A stretch of DNA of 64,000 bases from positions 376,007 through 440,006 of the forward strand of contig VXAA01003401.1 of the NCBI GenBank assembly GCA_013399115.1. The letters are read 5' to 3'. Below are positions 46,701 through 57,404 of this stretch, one piece after another; within the stretch, counting starts at the first letter, position 1, and each line of letters begins with the position of its first letter. The stretch comes from Anseranas semipalmata. Its lineage: Eukaryota > Chordata > Aves > Anseriformes > Anseranatidae. The position numbers were made by a program, and so were the translations under genes. The notes beneath the pieces were generated by a model that saw nothing but the letters and a program-made list of their open reading frames with translations, was not told the DNA's origin and made no database searches.

Positions 46701-49700
46701 TCACGTTCAGTAAGGTCAGACCATGAAAAATGGCAAGGAAATCTGTGCAAGAGAAATTAAATTTCTCCCCTTCTGGCAAAACCCGCACTGCGTCCCCCTC
46801 TCCGTTTTTTCAGGCTCCCTTTTCTAATTAGCGACGCTGTGCAAACCAGGCCAGCATTTGGCCATTAGAAAGGCAGGAAATCTGTGTGCGGTGTCACTGC
46901 CAGATTGCATGACGGTGATGTTCCCAGCTCGAGCGCAATGGCCTGCAGGTCCCCATGTGGCAGGCTGGTCAGAAGTCCCAGGCTTGGGCTTGCTCAGCAC
47001 TAGCTCATCAAGTCATCCTGCCCCGGTGTTTTTTGCTATCGAAAAGTGACCCTGGTTGTCCTCAGAGGGTAGGCAGCCAAAAGAAGGACTCTCTGTCCTT
47101 GTCATTTGCCTGGATGAAGCTGTGAAGAGCAGGAGGTGGTGCAGGACAGGCTCAAGTTGCACCAGGGGAGCTTTTGACTGGACATGGGGAAGAATTTCTT
47201 CAAAGAGAGGGTGGCCAAGCATTGGAACGGGCTGCCCTGGGCAGTGGTGCAGTCCACATCCATCCTTGGAGGTATTTAAGAGACGTGTGAATGTGGCACT
47301 AAGGGACAGGGTTTAGTGATGGGACTCGGTCAGATTGATGGTTGAACTTGATCTTGAAGGTCTTTTCCAACTTAGGTTCTATGATTCTATGATTCTAAGA
47401 TATTAATGTACCTCACACTTTAATATCCAGCTGCAGCATGAAAAACAGGAGCTGGGTCTTCTGCGTGTGTGGCACAGTCATCACAATGTGTCTGCACTGG
47501 TTAGTGATGGTTGTTGGCTTTTTGCTCTGCAAAGCTCTGCTCTCATTGTCGAGGATTATCACCATTTCGTCCCCAGCCCTCGGGGTGGCAGGTACTGATG
47601 GTCCCAGCCTCGCTGCCATGAGCTCAATGTCCGTGTTTTCTCTGCAGGAGGCTTTGCCACCTTCTCGTCCTGCTTCCCGGGGCTCTGCGAGGGGAAGCCA
47701 GCTGCCATCCTGCCGATGAGCATCTCCCAGCCGTGCTTGCCCGTGGCCAACGTCGGCCCCACACGCATCCTGCCGCATCTCTACCTGGGCTCCCAGAAAG
47801 ACGTCCTAAACAAGGTACAGCCCCACTGAGGGGACACGTCTGGGAGAGGGCTGTGAGGTGGCTCCTCCAGCCATGCAGAGGGATGAGGGCATTAGGGACT
47901 CCTGCCCGGTGGGAGGACCACGCGTGGTCAGTCTGACCCTACCAGGAGGCTGAAGGCGGGGAGTGCATGGGCAGAGACCAGCAGAACCAGGGAGGGTGGT
48001 TTGCAGGATGAGTTGTCTTACGTTGCTGAGCTTTGGGGTGGTCAAACTCTTCCCAAGTGTCCATAGCAAACACAGGGGCAGGAGGAGCATGGCTGGGAAA
48101 ATACCTGGGCTTGGAGGGGGATACCAGAGGGAGAGGAAAGGGGGAATTAGAGCAGCAGGAGGGAGACGTGGGATGGGAGCCAGCTTCTCACCCATCTGCC
48201 TCATCAGTGGGGTCATTCAGCTACAGGAGCACGGGGACAGGCAGCTCTGGCCAGGGGCAGGAGCTTGTCCAGGAGACCCCAAAGTGGGCAACGTTTGGCT
48301 GTGGGGAGAGAGAACAGAGGCACGTTGCCCTTTTAACGGTGCTGGAAGGGCAGCGCCGTGATGTCACGGCAGGGAAGGAATTTTGTTTAAAGGAAAAATA
48401 AGGGAAGAAAGAAGGAGGAATTGCAGTTCAAATGCTGCTGGGCGCCTACCGAGGGCAGGAGGGAGCTGGGCGGGTGTCCTCGCCCAGGGCAGAAGCAGGG
48501 AGAGGGACCGGGACGGTGGAGGGGGATGGAGACAGAAAGGAGGGAGAAGAGAAATCATATACAGAGAGCAGAAGGAAATGAAAGAGAAAAATGCCAAGAA
48601 TGTGAGCCTGGGAGCTGGGCTGGCTCCATCTAGCAGAGGTTGGGCTCTGCAGAGCCTGCTGGGGACGGCCCCTCTGCAAGCTGGGGTGGGCAGGGACTGG
48701 CCACCAGAGAGCCACAGCTGAAATCTCCTGAGGAGTCAATGTCAGGCAAGAAAATTGATGGTTTCCTTTCCTCCCCACCTCCTCGGAGGGTTTTGTTCAT
48801 CTTGTGGAGCCATGGTTTCTGCCAGCGCTGCAGCGTGGTTGCCAGAAGATGCTCCGTATGTAGGCAGCAGAGCGGGGTCAAGCGCAGAGGTCGCACACGG
48901 GCCATGCTTCTCCTCTCCAGCATGTTGCAAGGCAGAGGTCCCACATGGCAGCTCCACGCACTCCCCTGATGTGTGGAAGGGCTCCTTTATCCCCATATTT
49001 CTTTTCTCCTCCTGTTTATTTCTGGGTCTTCCCTGAAGCAGTGCAGGCCAGGCAGCTGGCCCAGATGTTCCCTGTTTTTATATGCAACCTGCCCTTGGTT
49101 ATACAGATGATACATATTCTGATGGGAAGGGGAAAGGACAGCCATGAATTCTGTGTCAGCAACATGGGCGAAGCTGGCTTTGCCCCAGGAGGGAAGGAAC
49201 AGAGGTTGGTGTGGATGCAGCAGTATGCACCCAGCAATCCTATTCTCCGAGGGGTGGTCCATGGGTCACCCCCTCATTGCATTTTGTTGTCTGATCCTCG
49301 TTATCTAGCATCTACCTTGTGCCATGGCATTTTATTGAGTCAGAAATACAGGCAGTGATGGTGGCTGTTGAGTGGCTGAAGCAGAAAAGTCACAGAAAAC
49401 AGGTCCAGGTTCACTCCAGAGTCAGAAAGAGGAAAGAGGTGGTTCCTCTTGCGAGCAACAAAAGAACGTGTGTTCTGAGTTATCAGTCACTAGAGCCTGA
49501 AATGAGTGGATATGTGAACCTCTTCTGAGCTGAATTCAGCACGATTTAGTGAAGAACTGTGAACAACTAACAAATCTGTGAGAACTCCCAGTGTGTTTCT
49601 GTTGGGGTTGAGAGCAAAGAAATGGGTCAACACTGGTTAACATAGGGTGCTACCAATAACTGCCTCCACTCCGTTGGTGAGGTGCCTCCTCTCTCTCTCT

Positions 49701-52081
49701 CAGCTGATCCTTTCTAAGCTTTCAGTGAGAGTTTTCATAGGTTTTCTTTCTTATATTTTCCCATTCTTCCTCTCATACTGGGGTTCTTGGGCTTTCCCTT
49801 CTGGGACCTCCTTGCAGGACTCTTTGGTCATGCCAATGGGCCAAAGTAAAGATCTACTGGGTTTCAGACCTGTATCATCCAAAAGGGCACATCCTTCTCA
49901 GCCAGTCTGTGCTGAGCATCAGCTAGGTAGCATCATTTGGTTGATGATAGCATCAGCTAGGCCAAGGAGCAGCAGGAGACCCAGGGGACAAAATATTGGG
50001 ATGGGTAACAGCAGGGAGTGTGTGGGGAAGCAGATGTACAACACTCTGTGGCAGCTGAACTCAGCCAATCGTTTGATCCCTTCTTTCCCACCAGGACTTG
50101 ATGACGCAGAATGGGATAAGCTACGTCCTCAACGCCAGCAACTCTTGTCCCAAGCCAGACTTCATCTGTGATAGTCACTTCATGCGCATTCCTGTCAATG
50201 ACAACTACTGTGAGAAGCTGCTTCCCTGGCTGGACAAATCCATTGAATTCATTGGTGAGCTTTCATTATGATGGTTACAGATGCTTCAGTTAGCCCTCAA
50301 AACCCGGACTCTTCTTCTGTCCTCCTCCATGGTCTGATTCCCAGCAACCCTTATCATGTCACACACAGGGGTTGAGGGCTGTGGCGAGAGGCTGGAGTCA
50401 TTTTGCTCACCATCTCTGACCGCATCAATGCTTTTCTCTCTGTTTCCTCTACCGTGCTCCAGACAAGGCCAAGGTGTCCAGCTGCCAGGTGATTGTGCAC
50501 TGCTTGGCAGGGATCTCCCGATCAGCCACCATCGCCATCGCCTACATCATGAAGACCATGGGTATGTCATCGGACGATGCTTACAGGTGAGTGTTCCTGG
50601 AGGACAGGGAGGGGTTGTGCTGGTGTGCTTCACTCCAGGGAAGGAAAGCAGGCTGAGCCCAGAGGAGAGGGTGAGAGCTCCTTGAAGCTCTGTCTTGCCT
50701 TGGCTGAGTCCTGGTGAAACCAAACCAAACCCTCCCTTCACATAGTGCATGCAACGAGGAAGGTTGGGAGTAGTAAAATGAGGCGGGGGGAAGCAAAACC
50801 CCCAGAGTCTGAGCAGTGCCAGCTTTACCCCTAGAGCATCCCGAGGCCACTTGGTTCCCCAAGACCCCTTTCTTCAGAGGGTCTGGTAGAAGGTCCTGGA
50901 TGATGCCTCTTCTCCCCAAAGAGACCGAGAGAGTAGGGGTGACCCGTTGAAGGACCAAACACCAACCGGGGTTGTCTGCACCTCTCGGCAGGTTCGTTAA
51001 GGACCGCCGCCCGTCAATCTCACCCAACTTCAACTTCCTGGGCCAGCTCCTGGAGTACGAGAGGAGCCTGAAGCTCCTCAAGGCCCTGAAGGCCCAGGGT
51101 GACCGGGGCGAGGGCGAGGCCCCGCAGGACCCAGCCGAGGTGTCCGAGGGCAGCAGGCACCCCGCACCGTCTACCTCAGAGAAGGTCGAGGAGGCACCGA
51201 GAAGCACAACCTCCGCGCCGCCCCCCAGCGACCCGGAGAGGCAAGGTGGGCCTCCCAAGGTCTTGTCGCCCACGGCGCTGCAGCAGGGACTCAACGGCTT
51301 GCACCTCTCCTCGGAGCGCATCCAGGACACCAACCGCCTGAAACGCTCCTTCTCCCTGGACATCAAATCCGCCTACTCCCCCGGCCTCCGGCAGGACCCC
51401 CCCGGTCCCCCCAGCACCGGGGAGGCCCCCAAGCTCTGCAAGCTGGACAGCCCCTCGGGGCCCAACGGCCAGTTCTCCCCGGTGCCCGACAGCCCTGACC
51501 GGCCCAGCGGGCCCGACCTCCTGCTGGAGGCCAAGGTGAGGCAGCGGCGCAAACACCGGCACCAGGCGGGCTCGCCGGCCCACGGGCTCAGCCTCAACGT
51601 CGGTGCCGCCCGCAAGAGCCCCGGGGCGGAGGACAGCCTCCAGCAGCCACCAAGGCTCAACCTGCCCGGCCCACCACCGGCCTCCACCGGCTCCTGGGGG
51701 GGCGTCCACCTGGAGTCCCCCAGCACCCCGTCCTCCGAGGGAGGCTGGTACTTCAGCACGGACTCGACCGGCGGTGGTGGCGGTGGCGGTGGCACCGGCG
51801 GTGGGACGCTGTTCACCGGCGCCGGCCCGTACCCCCCGTTTGGTTGCAACGGGGTGCCGGGGGGCTGCGAGATCAGACTGAGGGACAAGCAGCGGGCGGA
51901 GGCGCGGGACGGGAGGCACAGCTGGCACGAGGAGGCCGGCGCCGAGAAGCAGTTCAAGAGGAGGAGCTGCCAGATGGAGTTCGAGGAGACCATGTCCGAG
52001 GGCAGGTCCCGGGAAGAGCTGGGCAAAATAGGCAAACAGTCGAGCTTTTCGGGCAGCATGGAGATCATCGAGGTGTCCTGA
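28478..52081 (+). CDS. DUSP8: DUSP8, dual-specificity MAP kinase phosphatase (six coding exons, complete)
   Basis: Joining 28478-28708, 34151-34289, 47648-47814, 50095-50254, 50463-50586 and 50992-52081 gives 1911 nt and 636 residues with every junction in phase. DUSP8 dephosphorylates Thr and Tyr in the activation loops of MAP kinases, mainly JNK and p38. The N-terminal CH2/rhodanese domain (about 10-135) carries the basic kinase-docking motif VKRRLQQ, with KRR at 56-58. The catalytic domain (about 160-300) has HCLAGISRS, with Cys246 as nucleophile and Arg252 in the P-loop. Asp215 in the VNDNYC loop is the likely general acid. The tail (about 299-636) is Pro/Ser/Gly-rich with conserved islands RLKRSFSLDIKS (from 389) and FKRRSCQMEFEE, and ends EIIEVS. 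The ATG was chosen for its strong context (G at -3 and +4) and its N-terminus MAGDRLPRKVMD. Human DUSP8 is, as I recall, about 625 residues. All catalytic residues are intact. Confidence 0.96.
31705..31790 (+). repeat. Possible ancient amniote retroposon fragment
   Basis: Reads like the 'TACCT..CTCTTAT...AAAGTGCTTTACA' segment of old L3/MIR-type elements (ATACCTCACTCTTATCTTAG, then CAGAGTGCTTCACAC). Short and diverged; a weak call. Confidence 0.25.
32006..32130 (-). mobile_element. CR1 3' fragment, left arm of an inverted pair
   Basis: Begins with TAGAATCATTTAGG and AAGACCTTCAAGATCATCAA, the reverse complement of the CR1 3' end, and decays rightward. The right boundary is uncertain. Confidence 0.8.
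32006..32263. repeat. Inverted repeat made by two CR1 3' ends
   Basis: Arms 32006-32051 and 32218-32263 are reverse complements at 40 of 46 positions. Two of the mismatches become G-U pairs in RNA, so 42 of 46 bases could pair. The loop is about 166 nt. It lies in an intron of DUSP8. Confidence 0.85.
32140..32270 (+). mobile_element. CR1 3' fragment, right arm of an inverted pair
   Basis: Ends with GATGGTTGGACTTGATGATC, then TTGAAGGTGTTTTCCAACCT and GGTGATTCTAGGATTGTATG, the standard CR1 3' terminus. The left boundary is uncertain. Confidence 0.82.
34151..34289 (+). CDS. DUSP8: DUSP8 coding exon 2 (residues 78-124, last codon split)
   Basis: Between CCCCGCAG and CACAG|GTAGGA. It codes the second half of the CH2 domain: VVVYDQSTRD, AADSFLSILL and SVSILTG. 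It ends one base into the Gly codon (phase 1). Confidence 0.95.
36415..36428. promoter_or_regulatory. Palindromic D-box / PAR-bZIP site
   Basis: GCATTACGTAATGC is a perfect 14-bp palindrome containing TTACGTAA, the optimal site for DBP/HLF/TEF and NFIL3 (E4BP4). Occupancy is unknown. Confidence 0.5.
37731..37768 (+). repeat. (CAT)n microsatellite
   Basis: CATCACCATCGTCATCATCA and onward, an imperfect CAT/ATC triplet run of about 12 units. Confidence 0.8.
38083..38120 (+). repeat. T-run and (GTTT)n microsatellite
   Basis: A T-run followed by about five GTTT units and then a further T-run. Confidence 0.75.
41180..42050 (+). promoter_or_regulatory. Intronic CpG island with an upstream TATA-like motif
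   Basis: TATATATATA-type sequence at 41180-41189 is followed by about 850 bp of GC-rich, CpG-dense sequence. Frames are open on both strands because of base composition, so no protein is claimed. A short ATG-led frame at 41337 ends near a weak donor at 41460. The island could be an internal promoter or an orphan CpG island. Confidence 0.4.
44068..44124 (+). repeat. Three 19-bp tandem units
   Basis: TGGGGCTGGGGACACTTCC, TGGGGCTGGGGACACTCTG and TGGGGCTGGGGACCTGCAG follow one another without a gap. Confidence 0.85.
47135..47402 (+). mobile_element. CR1 3' fragment with intact terminal repeats
   Basis: Runs from AGGCTCAAGTTGCACCAGGG through CAAGCATTGGAACGGGCTGC and CTTGAAGGTCTTTTCCAACT to the terminal duplicated octamer TTCTATGATTCTATGATTCT. 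It is well preserved, and its 3' end is 245 bp before DUSP8 coding exon 3. Confidence 0.92.
47648..47814 (+). CDS. DUSP8: DUSP8 coding exon 3 (inter-domain linker, start of catalytic domain)
   Basis: Begins with the last two bases of the split Gly codon after TCTCTGCAG. It codes GGFATFSSCFPGLCEGKPAA and then the linker and the DSP entry motif TRILPHLYLGSQKDVLNK. It ends AAG|GTACAG at phase 0 (residue 179). Confidence 0.96.
47815..50094 (+). other. DUSP8: DUSP8 intron after coding exon 3
   Basis: 2.3 kb, GTACAG to CCCACCAG. No exon or repeat family recognised. It includes a purine-rich tract at about 48361-48600. Confidence 0.85.
50095..50254 (+). CDS. DUSP8: DUSP8 coding exon 4 (catalytic domain, general-acid loop)
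   Basis: Codes DLMTQNGISYVLNASNSC, PKPDFICDSHF and MRIPVNDNYCEKLLPWLDKS. Asp215 in VNDNYC is the predicted general acid. It ends ATTG|GTGAGC at phase 1. Confidence 0.96.
50255..50462 (+). other. DUSP8: DUSP8 intron after coding exon 4
   Basis: 208 nt, GTGAGC to CGTGCTCCAG. Nothing else in it. Confidence 0.95.
50463..50586 (+). CDS. DUSP8: DUSP8 coding exon 5 (phosphatase signature)
   Basis: Completes Asp233, then codes KAKVSSCQVIV and the active-site loop HCLAGISRSATIAIAYIMK, with Cys246 and Arg252. It continues with MGMSSDDAY and ends ACAG|GTGAGT at phase 2. Confidence 0.97.
50587..50991 (+). other. DUSP8: DUSP8 intron after coding exon 5
   Basis: 405 nt, GTGAGT to TCTCGGCAG. No other feature seen. 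Confidence 0.95.
50992..52081 (+). CDS. DUSP8: DUSP8 coding exon 6 (end of catalytic domain and long tail)
   Basis: Completes Arg274, then codes FVKDRRPSISPNFNFLGQLL, the end of the phosphatase fold, followed by about 335 residues of low-complexity tail. Conserved islands in the tail are ALQQGLNGLHLSSERIQDTN, RLKRSFSLDIKSAY, APKLCKLDSPSG and the C-terminus. A Gly-rich run (51772-51809, eight Gly, Thr, three Gly) sits near residues 535-546. The stop TGA is at 52079-52081. Confidence 0.96.
51772..51809 (+). repeat. In-frame GGN (polyglycine) repeat in the DUSP8 tail
   Basis: Mixed GGT/GGC codons give eight consecutive Gly, one Thr and three more Gly. Codon mixing argues against a very recent pure triplet expansion. 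Confidence 0.8.
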
Positions 52082-52105
52082 CACCCATCACGGGTGCTTG
52101 GAGAG

Positions 52106-52220
52106 NNNNNNNNNNNNNNNNNNNNNNNNNNNNNNNNNNNNNNNNNNNNNNNNNNNNNNNNNNNNNNNNNNNNNNNNNNNNNNNNNNNNNNNNNNNNNNN
52201 NNNNNNNNNNNNNNNNNNNN
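52106..52220. other. Assembly gap (115 N)
   Basis: Unknown bases 25 nt after the DUSP8 stop codon; the coding sequence is not affected. Confidence 0.98.
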
Positions 52221-52499
52221 TGTCTCCCCCATGCCCACCCTGGTCCCCCCCCTTGGCGACATCACCCTGGGCTTTTGCACATGGAGCGGTGACAGGAGAG
52301 CAGCCCTCAGAGCCCCGTGCTCAAATTTGGGGTGTAAAATTCAAGAGGGAAGGGGCAGGAATTACAATTTGGGGTCGGGAGGGNTTGAGGTGGGGAAGGG
52401 GCACCCCGGATGCCCCCTGCCCACACCCCGGTGCACTAAGCATGCGCCCCTGTGTTTCTCTGGCTGAGTATCCTAAAGATGCTGCACTAGAGCAGCCCT

Positions 52500-52556
52500 A
52501 TACATATATAAATATATATTATATATAATATAAAGAAAACACACACACACACACAC
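52500..52556 (+). repeat. (TA)n-rich run followed by (CA)n
   Basis: TATATAAATATATATTATAT-type sequence to about 52532, then about nine CA units at 52539-52556, inside the DUSP8 3'UTR. Confidence 0.85.
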
Positions 52557-52991
52557 AAAGAAAAAAGGTAAATGGTTTTACTGCGATTTTTATTGAGACG
52601 TAAATAATATTTCAATTTTTTTGTTTTGTTTTTAATTTATTGAAGCTGTTTCATTCTGGCAATGATTTGCAGACAATGTGGGGCGGTACTTTCAGCTCTA
52701 TTTTTACTGTGTATGGTATTTAAATCTGAAATACGAGTTTCTAAGCAATATCTGAGGCCTGTGGCTCCTTCTATAGCTCATGTCGACGACAAAGATTTTC
52801 CCCCATTCCCTCTGGGTGCAGCGAAAAGGGGACAGAAAACTCTTCGGAGCACTTTTTCTAGAAACGAACAAGCAAACAAGCAAGCCGTAAAATCTTCTTG
52901 CAACACAAACTGAGCCAGAAAACTCCCTTTCTGGAAGCTGCTGCCGCTTCTTCCCCCCTCCTTGGTCCCTGTTTGCTTCTCCCCATCCCCG

Positions 52992-53045
52992 TCCCGGCCA
53001 TCATTCCCATCCCGGCCATGGTTCCCATCCCAGCCGTCACCCCCT
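52992..53045 (+). repeat. Three 18-bp tandem units
   Basis: TCCCGGCCATCATTCCCA, TCCCGGCCATGGTTCCCA and TCCCAGCCGTCACCCCCT in direct succession. Confidence 0.8.
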
Positions 53046-55995
53046 TCCCTCCCCTGGGCTGCCCTTCCTGGCAGGAGAGGGAGAGGAGGGAGTCACCCGA
53101 AACAGAGGGAAGGGCACTGGGCATCCCTGGGGATGCGCGGGGAAGGGAAGGCATCCAATGCCGCCGCAGCACCGGGAGGGGAGGTTGCTGGTGGTTGGGA
53201 TTTCGGCGCGGGGGTGCCTTGCCTGCTGGCCCCGGCCCTGGGACCCTTGGGCTGAGTTTTTCTTGGGAAATGTGTTTGCGGGTGCTTCCCCCCTTCCCGG
53301 CTGCCCGTACTGGTGGGGAGCCAAGCCCTTGTCCCCCCAAAGCCCGTCTTCAGGCTTGCTGAGGATCTGCTTTCTGGAGCTGTAGGCACTGAGCTGCCTC
53401 TGCTGCAAAGCACACTTCTCCCTGCGGCTGTCTTTGCTTTCTCCCTCGTCCCGCGCTAGTTTGCAAAGCTAATACCTCAGGGGTCTCCGTTCGTGCGTGT
53501 CCGTGTCCTGTGTCATCCTTTGAGCATTTTTCTTTTCTGGATCCGCACAGTTCCTTTCTCCCTTCCCTTTGTTCCTCCTCTTGTTGTTCGTTTCTATCTC
53601 TAAATCAAGCTACACGTGACAAAAATACACGATCTCAGGTTTACAAGCGAGCGCAGCCCAGAGGCATGAGGAGCTGCGATGGCGCGAGGAGGGGCAGCTC
53701 GCTCCAGCTGCTTGCTCCCCGACCGCCTCCGCCTCTGTGCGCGTGTCCGAGGCCGAGGCGAGCCTCCCCGGAGGCTCCTTGCTGTCCTTGGCATGGCTTT
53801 ATTTTCCCTGGTTTTCAACCGGGCCGTGCTGGGGAGGCCCCCCGTGCTCCCGCCCGGTCCCCCAAGTTCCCTTGAGAGCACACCACCGTCCATCATTGTC
53901 TCCAGCAAACGCCTCAAACCAGCTCAGTCTTGCCGACCTGAACCCTGGAGTAGGTAGAAAGAGCGTTCCTCCTCCTGGCCTTGCGGCCACAAGTTAACCT
54001 GATGTTTTGAGAGAGTGGTGATGCTGGAAAAGTCGTGCCAGGGCTTTTCAGCCTTTGCCTGCTCAGTTTTCAGCCACTCACACCCCGCTAGTTGTTGCCT
54101 GCTCTGCCAACCTCATCTCTGCCAACCTCATCTTGATGACAACTTCATCAACCTCATTTACAGTCTGCCTGTAAATTTACCCGTTCTGCCTGTCATTTGT
54201 GCTGTGTTTTCATCGAAACTTGAAAAATGTCTCCCTCCTGGCCACAAAAGGCAGATGAAGTCATTCTCTGCCTGTCACCTCCATCCCATGAGCCGGGCAG
54301 CTCTTCAGGAGCTGCACTCACCGTAGGGTCTCCCAAGTGGACATTGATGTCAAATCCAAGGAGGGAAGAAGAAAGGCTTCACCCTCCCATTGGGGAGCCC
54401 CCAGCCCAGGGTTGGGGCTCCCTGCCTCCCACCCTGGCAGTGCTGCTGGTCCCCTCCTGCTGCCCTGGCTGGTGGCACCTCTTCCCAAGCACAGCAGGAG
54501 CCGTCTCTGCTCCGCATTGCTCAGTTCCTGCCCATCCCATAGTCCTCAAGGGTCGGCACCAGCTCAGGTCAGACAAACTGCTGGCAGGAACCGGTTAGGT
54601 GGAGCTTTGGACAGCGGAGGGAGGAGTAGATGACTTCCAGAGTGATTTAACAGAAAGAGGACGGCGGGTTGGCATGGCCAGGTGGGGGGATGACATGAGG
54701 CAGTAGTAAGCTCTCAAGTAACTTATCCCATTAGCTGACATGGTGTCTTACAAGCGCGAAAAAGCAGCTGGAGTAAGTCAGGAAGGAAGGGGCGAGTATT
54801 GCAGATGAGACTCTGACTGTCTGCAAGGAGGCAGATATGTGGTTTATGTTATATCTCCACTCTGCCGTGCCCCTGGATGCTCCTCGGCTGTGTTCGAGGC
54901 TTTAGGCACTGTGGGCTGCTCTCTCCCCTGAAACCAGAGCAAAGAGAAACCTTCTAAGACTCATAGACAGATCATAGCTGCCAAGAGACATTCATCACCC
55001 ACCTCTGCAGCCTTCTTTTGATGTATTTCATGTTCACCCGTCCCCTTTACGTTGGGTGTGTGCACTAGAAGCCCTCTCATGTGCAATATTTTAAGGCTAT
55101 ATCCAGAAAATACCCCTTGACAGAGCAGCCCTGCCTGAGCATCTACTGCCAGGGCTAACCCAAAGCCAGGAGGGTCACCAAGGGGCTTCCAATTAATTTA
55201 ATGATTTTTTTAAATCAGGCTCTGCCTGATAGACCACTTTATGAATCAGAGAGTTATCATGAGGATGGATGTGCTGACCGGTAGCCCTCCCCATCATCTT
55301 CTGGCCAAGCCTTTTTATGGGCTCTCGCAGCCAGACGACCCAACCCAGAGCCTCATTGGAACCCAAGTCATCTCTCCACACCGATCTGATGAAGGTGGAT
55401 TTACTTTCAGTGGCACAAGTGAGAGCTGAGGAGAGGAAAGGTCTCTCCTTATGAGGGAGGAACCAACGAGGTTGGTTGGGCACTGCAGCTGCTGCATGCC
55501 CGGTGGTCCAGGACACCCCATCGCGTCCACGCCTGCACCACCCCTGATGCAGCAGCGGTGACGGCTGGGCTTTCCTCTGTATGAAGGACGGACCAAACGA
55601 CAGCTTTCCTTTAGGCTAGGAGGGACATCGTGCCCTTCCCTCCAGCCCCAGCCTGTCCCCAGGGCTGAGCCCCACAGCTGGATCCATCCTATCCACATTT
55701 TGGAGGGCTGAGCAAAGCTGGAGGGAGGGCAGCGATCAGGTCGGCAACACCGAGACGGAGGCTTGGGTCGGAGCAGGCTCGTCCCCAGCCTCGGCAGCAG
55801 TGTCCCCAGCCCCTGCTGCCTTCCCAGCCCTTCTCTTTGTTTCTTTGGACGCTCATCCCTGTTATGTCTGCCCCTTAGGAGACTGTGCCCCACAGAACCC
55901 CCTCCTGCTGTCCTGTTCCCCCTACCATCCTTAATACTAATGATAATAAGCTATCAGTGTTGTCATTGCAATCTATGAATGATAGATTTGAGTAT

Positions 55996-56035
55996 TTATG
56001 ATTATTATTATTATTATTATTATGGTTATGATTAT
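55996..56035 (+). repeat. (ATT)n microsatellite
   Basis: About eight ATT units followed by degenerate GGTTATGATTATG. Confidence 0.85.
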
Positions 56036-56087
56036 GTACTTTTTTGCTTCTTACTCTTTGTATGTTGCTCCTTGTTTCTCTGTTGTG

Positions 56088-56093
56088 AATAAA
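56088..56093 (+). terminator. DUSP8: Candidate DUSP8 poly(A) signal, proximal
   Basis: AATAAA after a T-rich stretch (CTTGTTTCTCTGTTGTG), 4.0 kb after the stop codon. Confidence 0.5.
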
Positions 56094-57404
56094 CGCAAGG
56101 CCCCATCACACCTTCTCTCTGCTCCCAAGCCGGAGGAGGCAAACACCGCCCTGACAGACCCTGGTCGGAGGGTTTGGAGCGGGGTGCTTCCTAAGGGTAC
56201 AAAGACACCCAAACCCAGGGCAGATCCGTTCACTTAACTCTTCCCTTCCCCTCCTGCGGCTCCTCTGCCACACACTGCTGCCTGTTTGCAAGAGGCAGGA
56301 ACCCACCGGCACCAAGGATGGAGAATTAAATGGCAAAAGCTTCAAGTATTAGCTTCCAAGGAGTGTTGGCCGGGCATCCAGCGCACGGCGGCCTCGTGGT
56401 CCTCTCACCTTCTGCTGGCTGCACCTCGAGGCTGCAGCTTCACCCGCGGGGATGTGGGGTCTGCTGGTGCGGCTGGTCCGCTACCCCCTGCTCGCCCCGC
56501 TCAGCCCAGCCCGTCACGGAGGGACGGACAGCACAGGTGCCCTGGGCCTTCTTGGCTTGAGGGACCTCCCCATGCCCGTGGCCTCCCTCCGCCTGGGACT
56601 GATAAACCTTAAGCAGAAAGAGCCCGGTCCTTGTTTTTATACCCATCGCCTGGGCTCCTTACACAGCTCAGAGGTTTTGGGGTGACTGGAAGGGGAATAT
56701 TTTGCCAGGAGGAGACGTTAGGGGAAGGGAAGAGGAAGCCCATCTGCACCGCGGTATGAAACACGCTCTGTACCACGAGCCCCGCGAGGGTCAGTTTAAT
56801 CCAAGGGGCTTCACGCTGCCCTTCCCCAGGCAGCACAGACCACGGTCTGTCGTCTCCATCGCGACTTCGCCTCGTCGTGGGTTGGGCTCGTTCCTATCGC
56901 CCCGTGCTGAACTCGTTCCCGAGGCTGCTCCAAGACCGTGCCAGAGCTCAGGTCTCACCCCGCTCTCCAGCGCCCGCGGGGAGCCCCTGCAGACCCCAGG
57001 GTCCCTGTCCGGCCTCACCCTTCCTACCTCACCCGCACTCGGGGCGGCCGCAGATGGGGAGGGAGCGGGCAGGTCCCCCTCACGCCGCGGCTTCGCTCCT
57101 GACAGCATCCCCGCAGGATCAGGCCCTTCCTCAGAGAGCACAACACGGGGACAGGGTCTGCATCCACCGCAGGCACCGTGGGGCTCCCGAGCAGGGAAGA
57201 GATGCTCCGGCCACCGGCCCCACCACGTTCCCTTCGTCGCTGTCGGTGTGACCAAACGCGGCTCCGTTCTGCCTGCTCTGACCCAGAGAGACACCCTGCC
57301 CCGTCCCGTCTTTATTTTACTTATTTCCAGAGGCTGTAAGCAGCAGTGCTTTTCTACCCTCTCCTTCTTTTCCTTTCTTTTTGTATTTTGGAACGGCGTG
57401 TTGT

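Larger units (their letters stand above)
34290..47647 (+). other. DUSP8: DUSP8 intron after coding exon 2
   Basis: 13.4 kb, GTAGGA to TCTCTGCAG, the largest confirmed intron. It contains no recognisable DUSP8 exon. It holds CpG-rich patches (36960-37110 and 41210-42050), a TATATATA motif (41180-41189), a perfect palindromic D-box (36415-36428), simple repeats, and a CR1 3' end shortly before the acceptor. Confidence 0.85.
52082..56093 (+). other. DUSP8: DUSP8 3'UTR (probable extent)
   Basis: The first part includes the N gap and then an AT-rich segment (about 52495-52910), unusual for this GC-rich locus, with ATTTA motifs and long T-runs as expected of a vertebrate 3'UTR. No other gene begins before 56.1 kb. 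The right limit is set at the AATAAA at 56088; a second candidate lies at 57405. Length is inferred, not shown. Confidence 0.5.

Noticed and set aside
49300..50090. Possible LTR or retroviral remnant in the DUSP8 intron
   Set aside because: No LTR ends, primer-binding site or coding motif found; it is only unique AT-richer sequence.
51176..52084. 302-codon minus-strand open frame
   Set aside because: Antisense shadow of the GC-rich DUSP8 tail exon.
56452..56685. 77-codon frame starting MWGLLVRLVRYPLLAP, resembling a mitochondrial presequence
   Set aside because: Only the first residues look interesting; the rest is unstructured, and no homologue is recognised.
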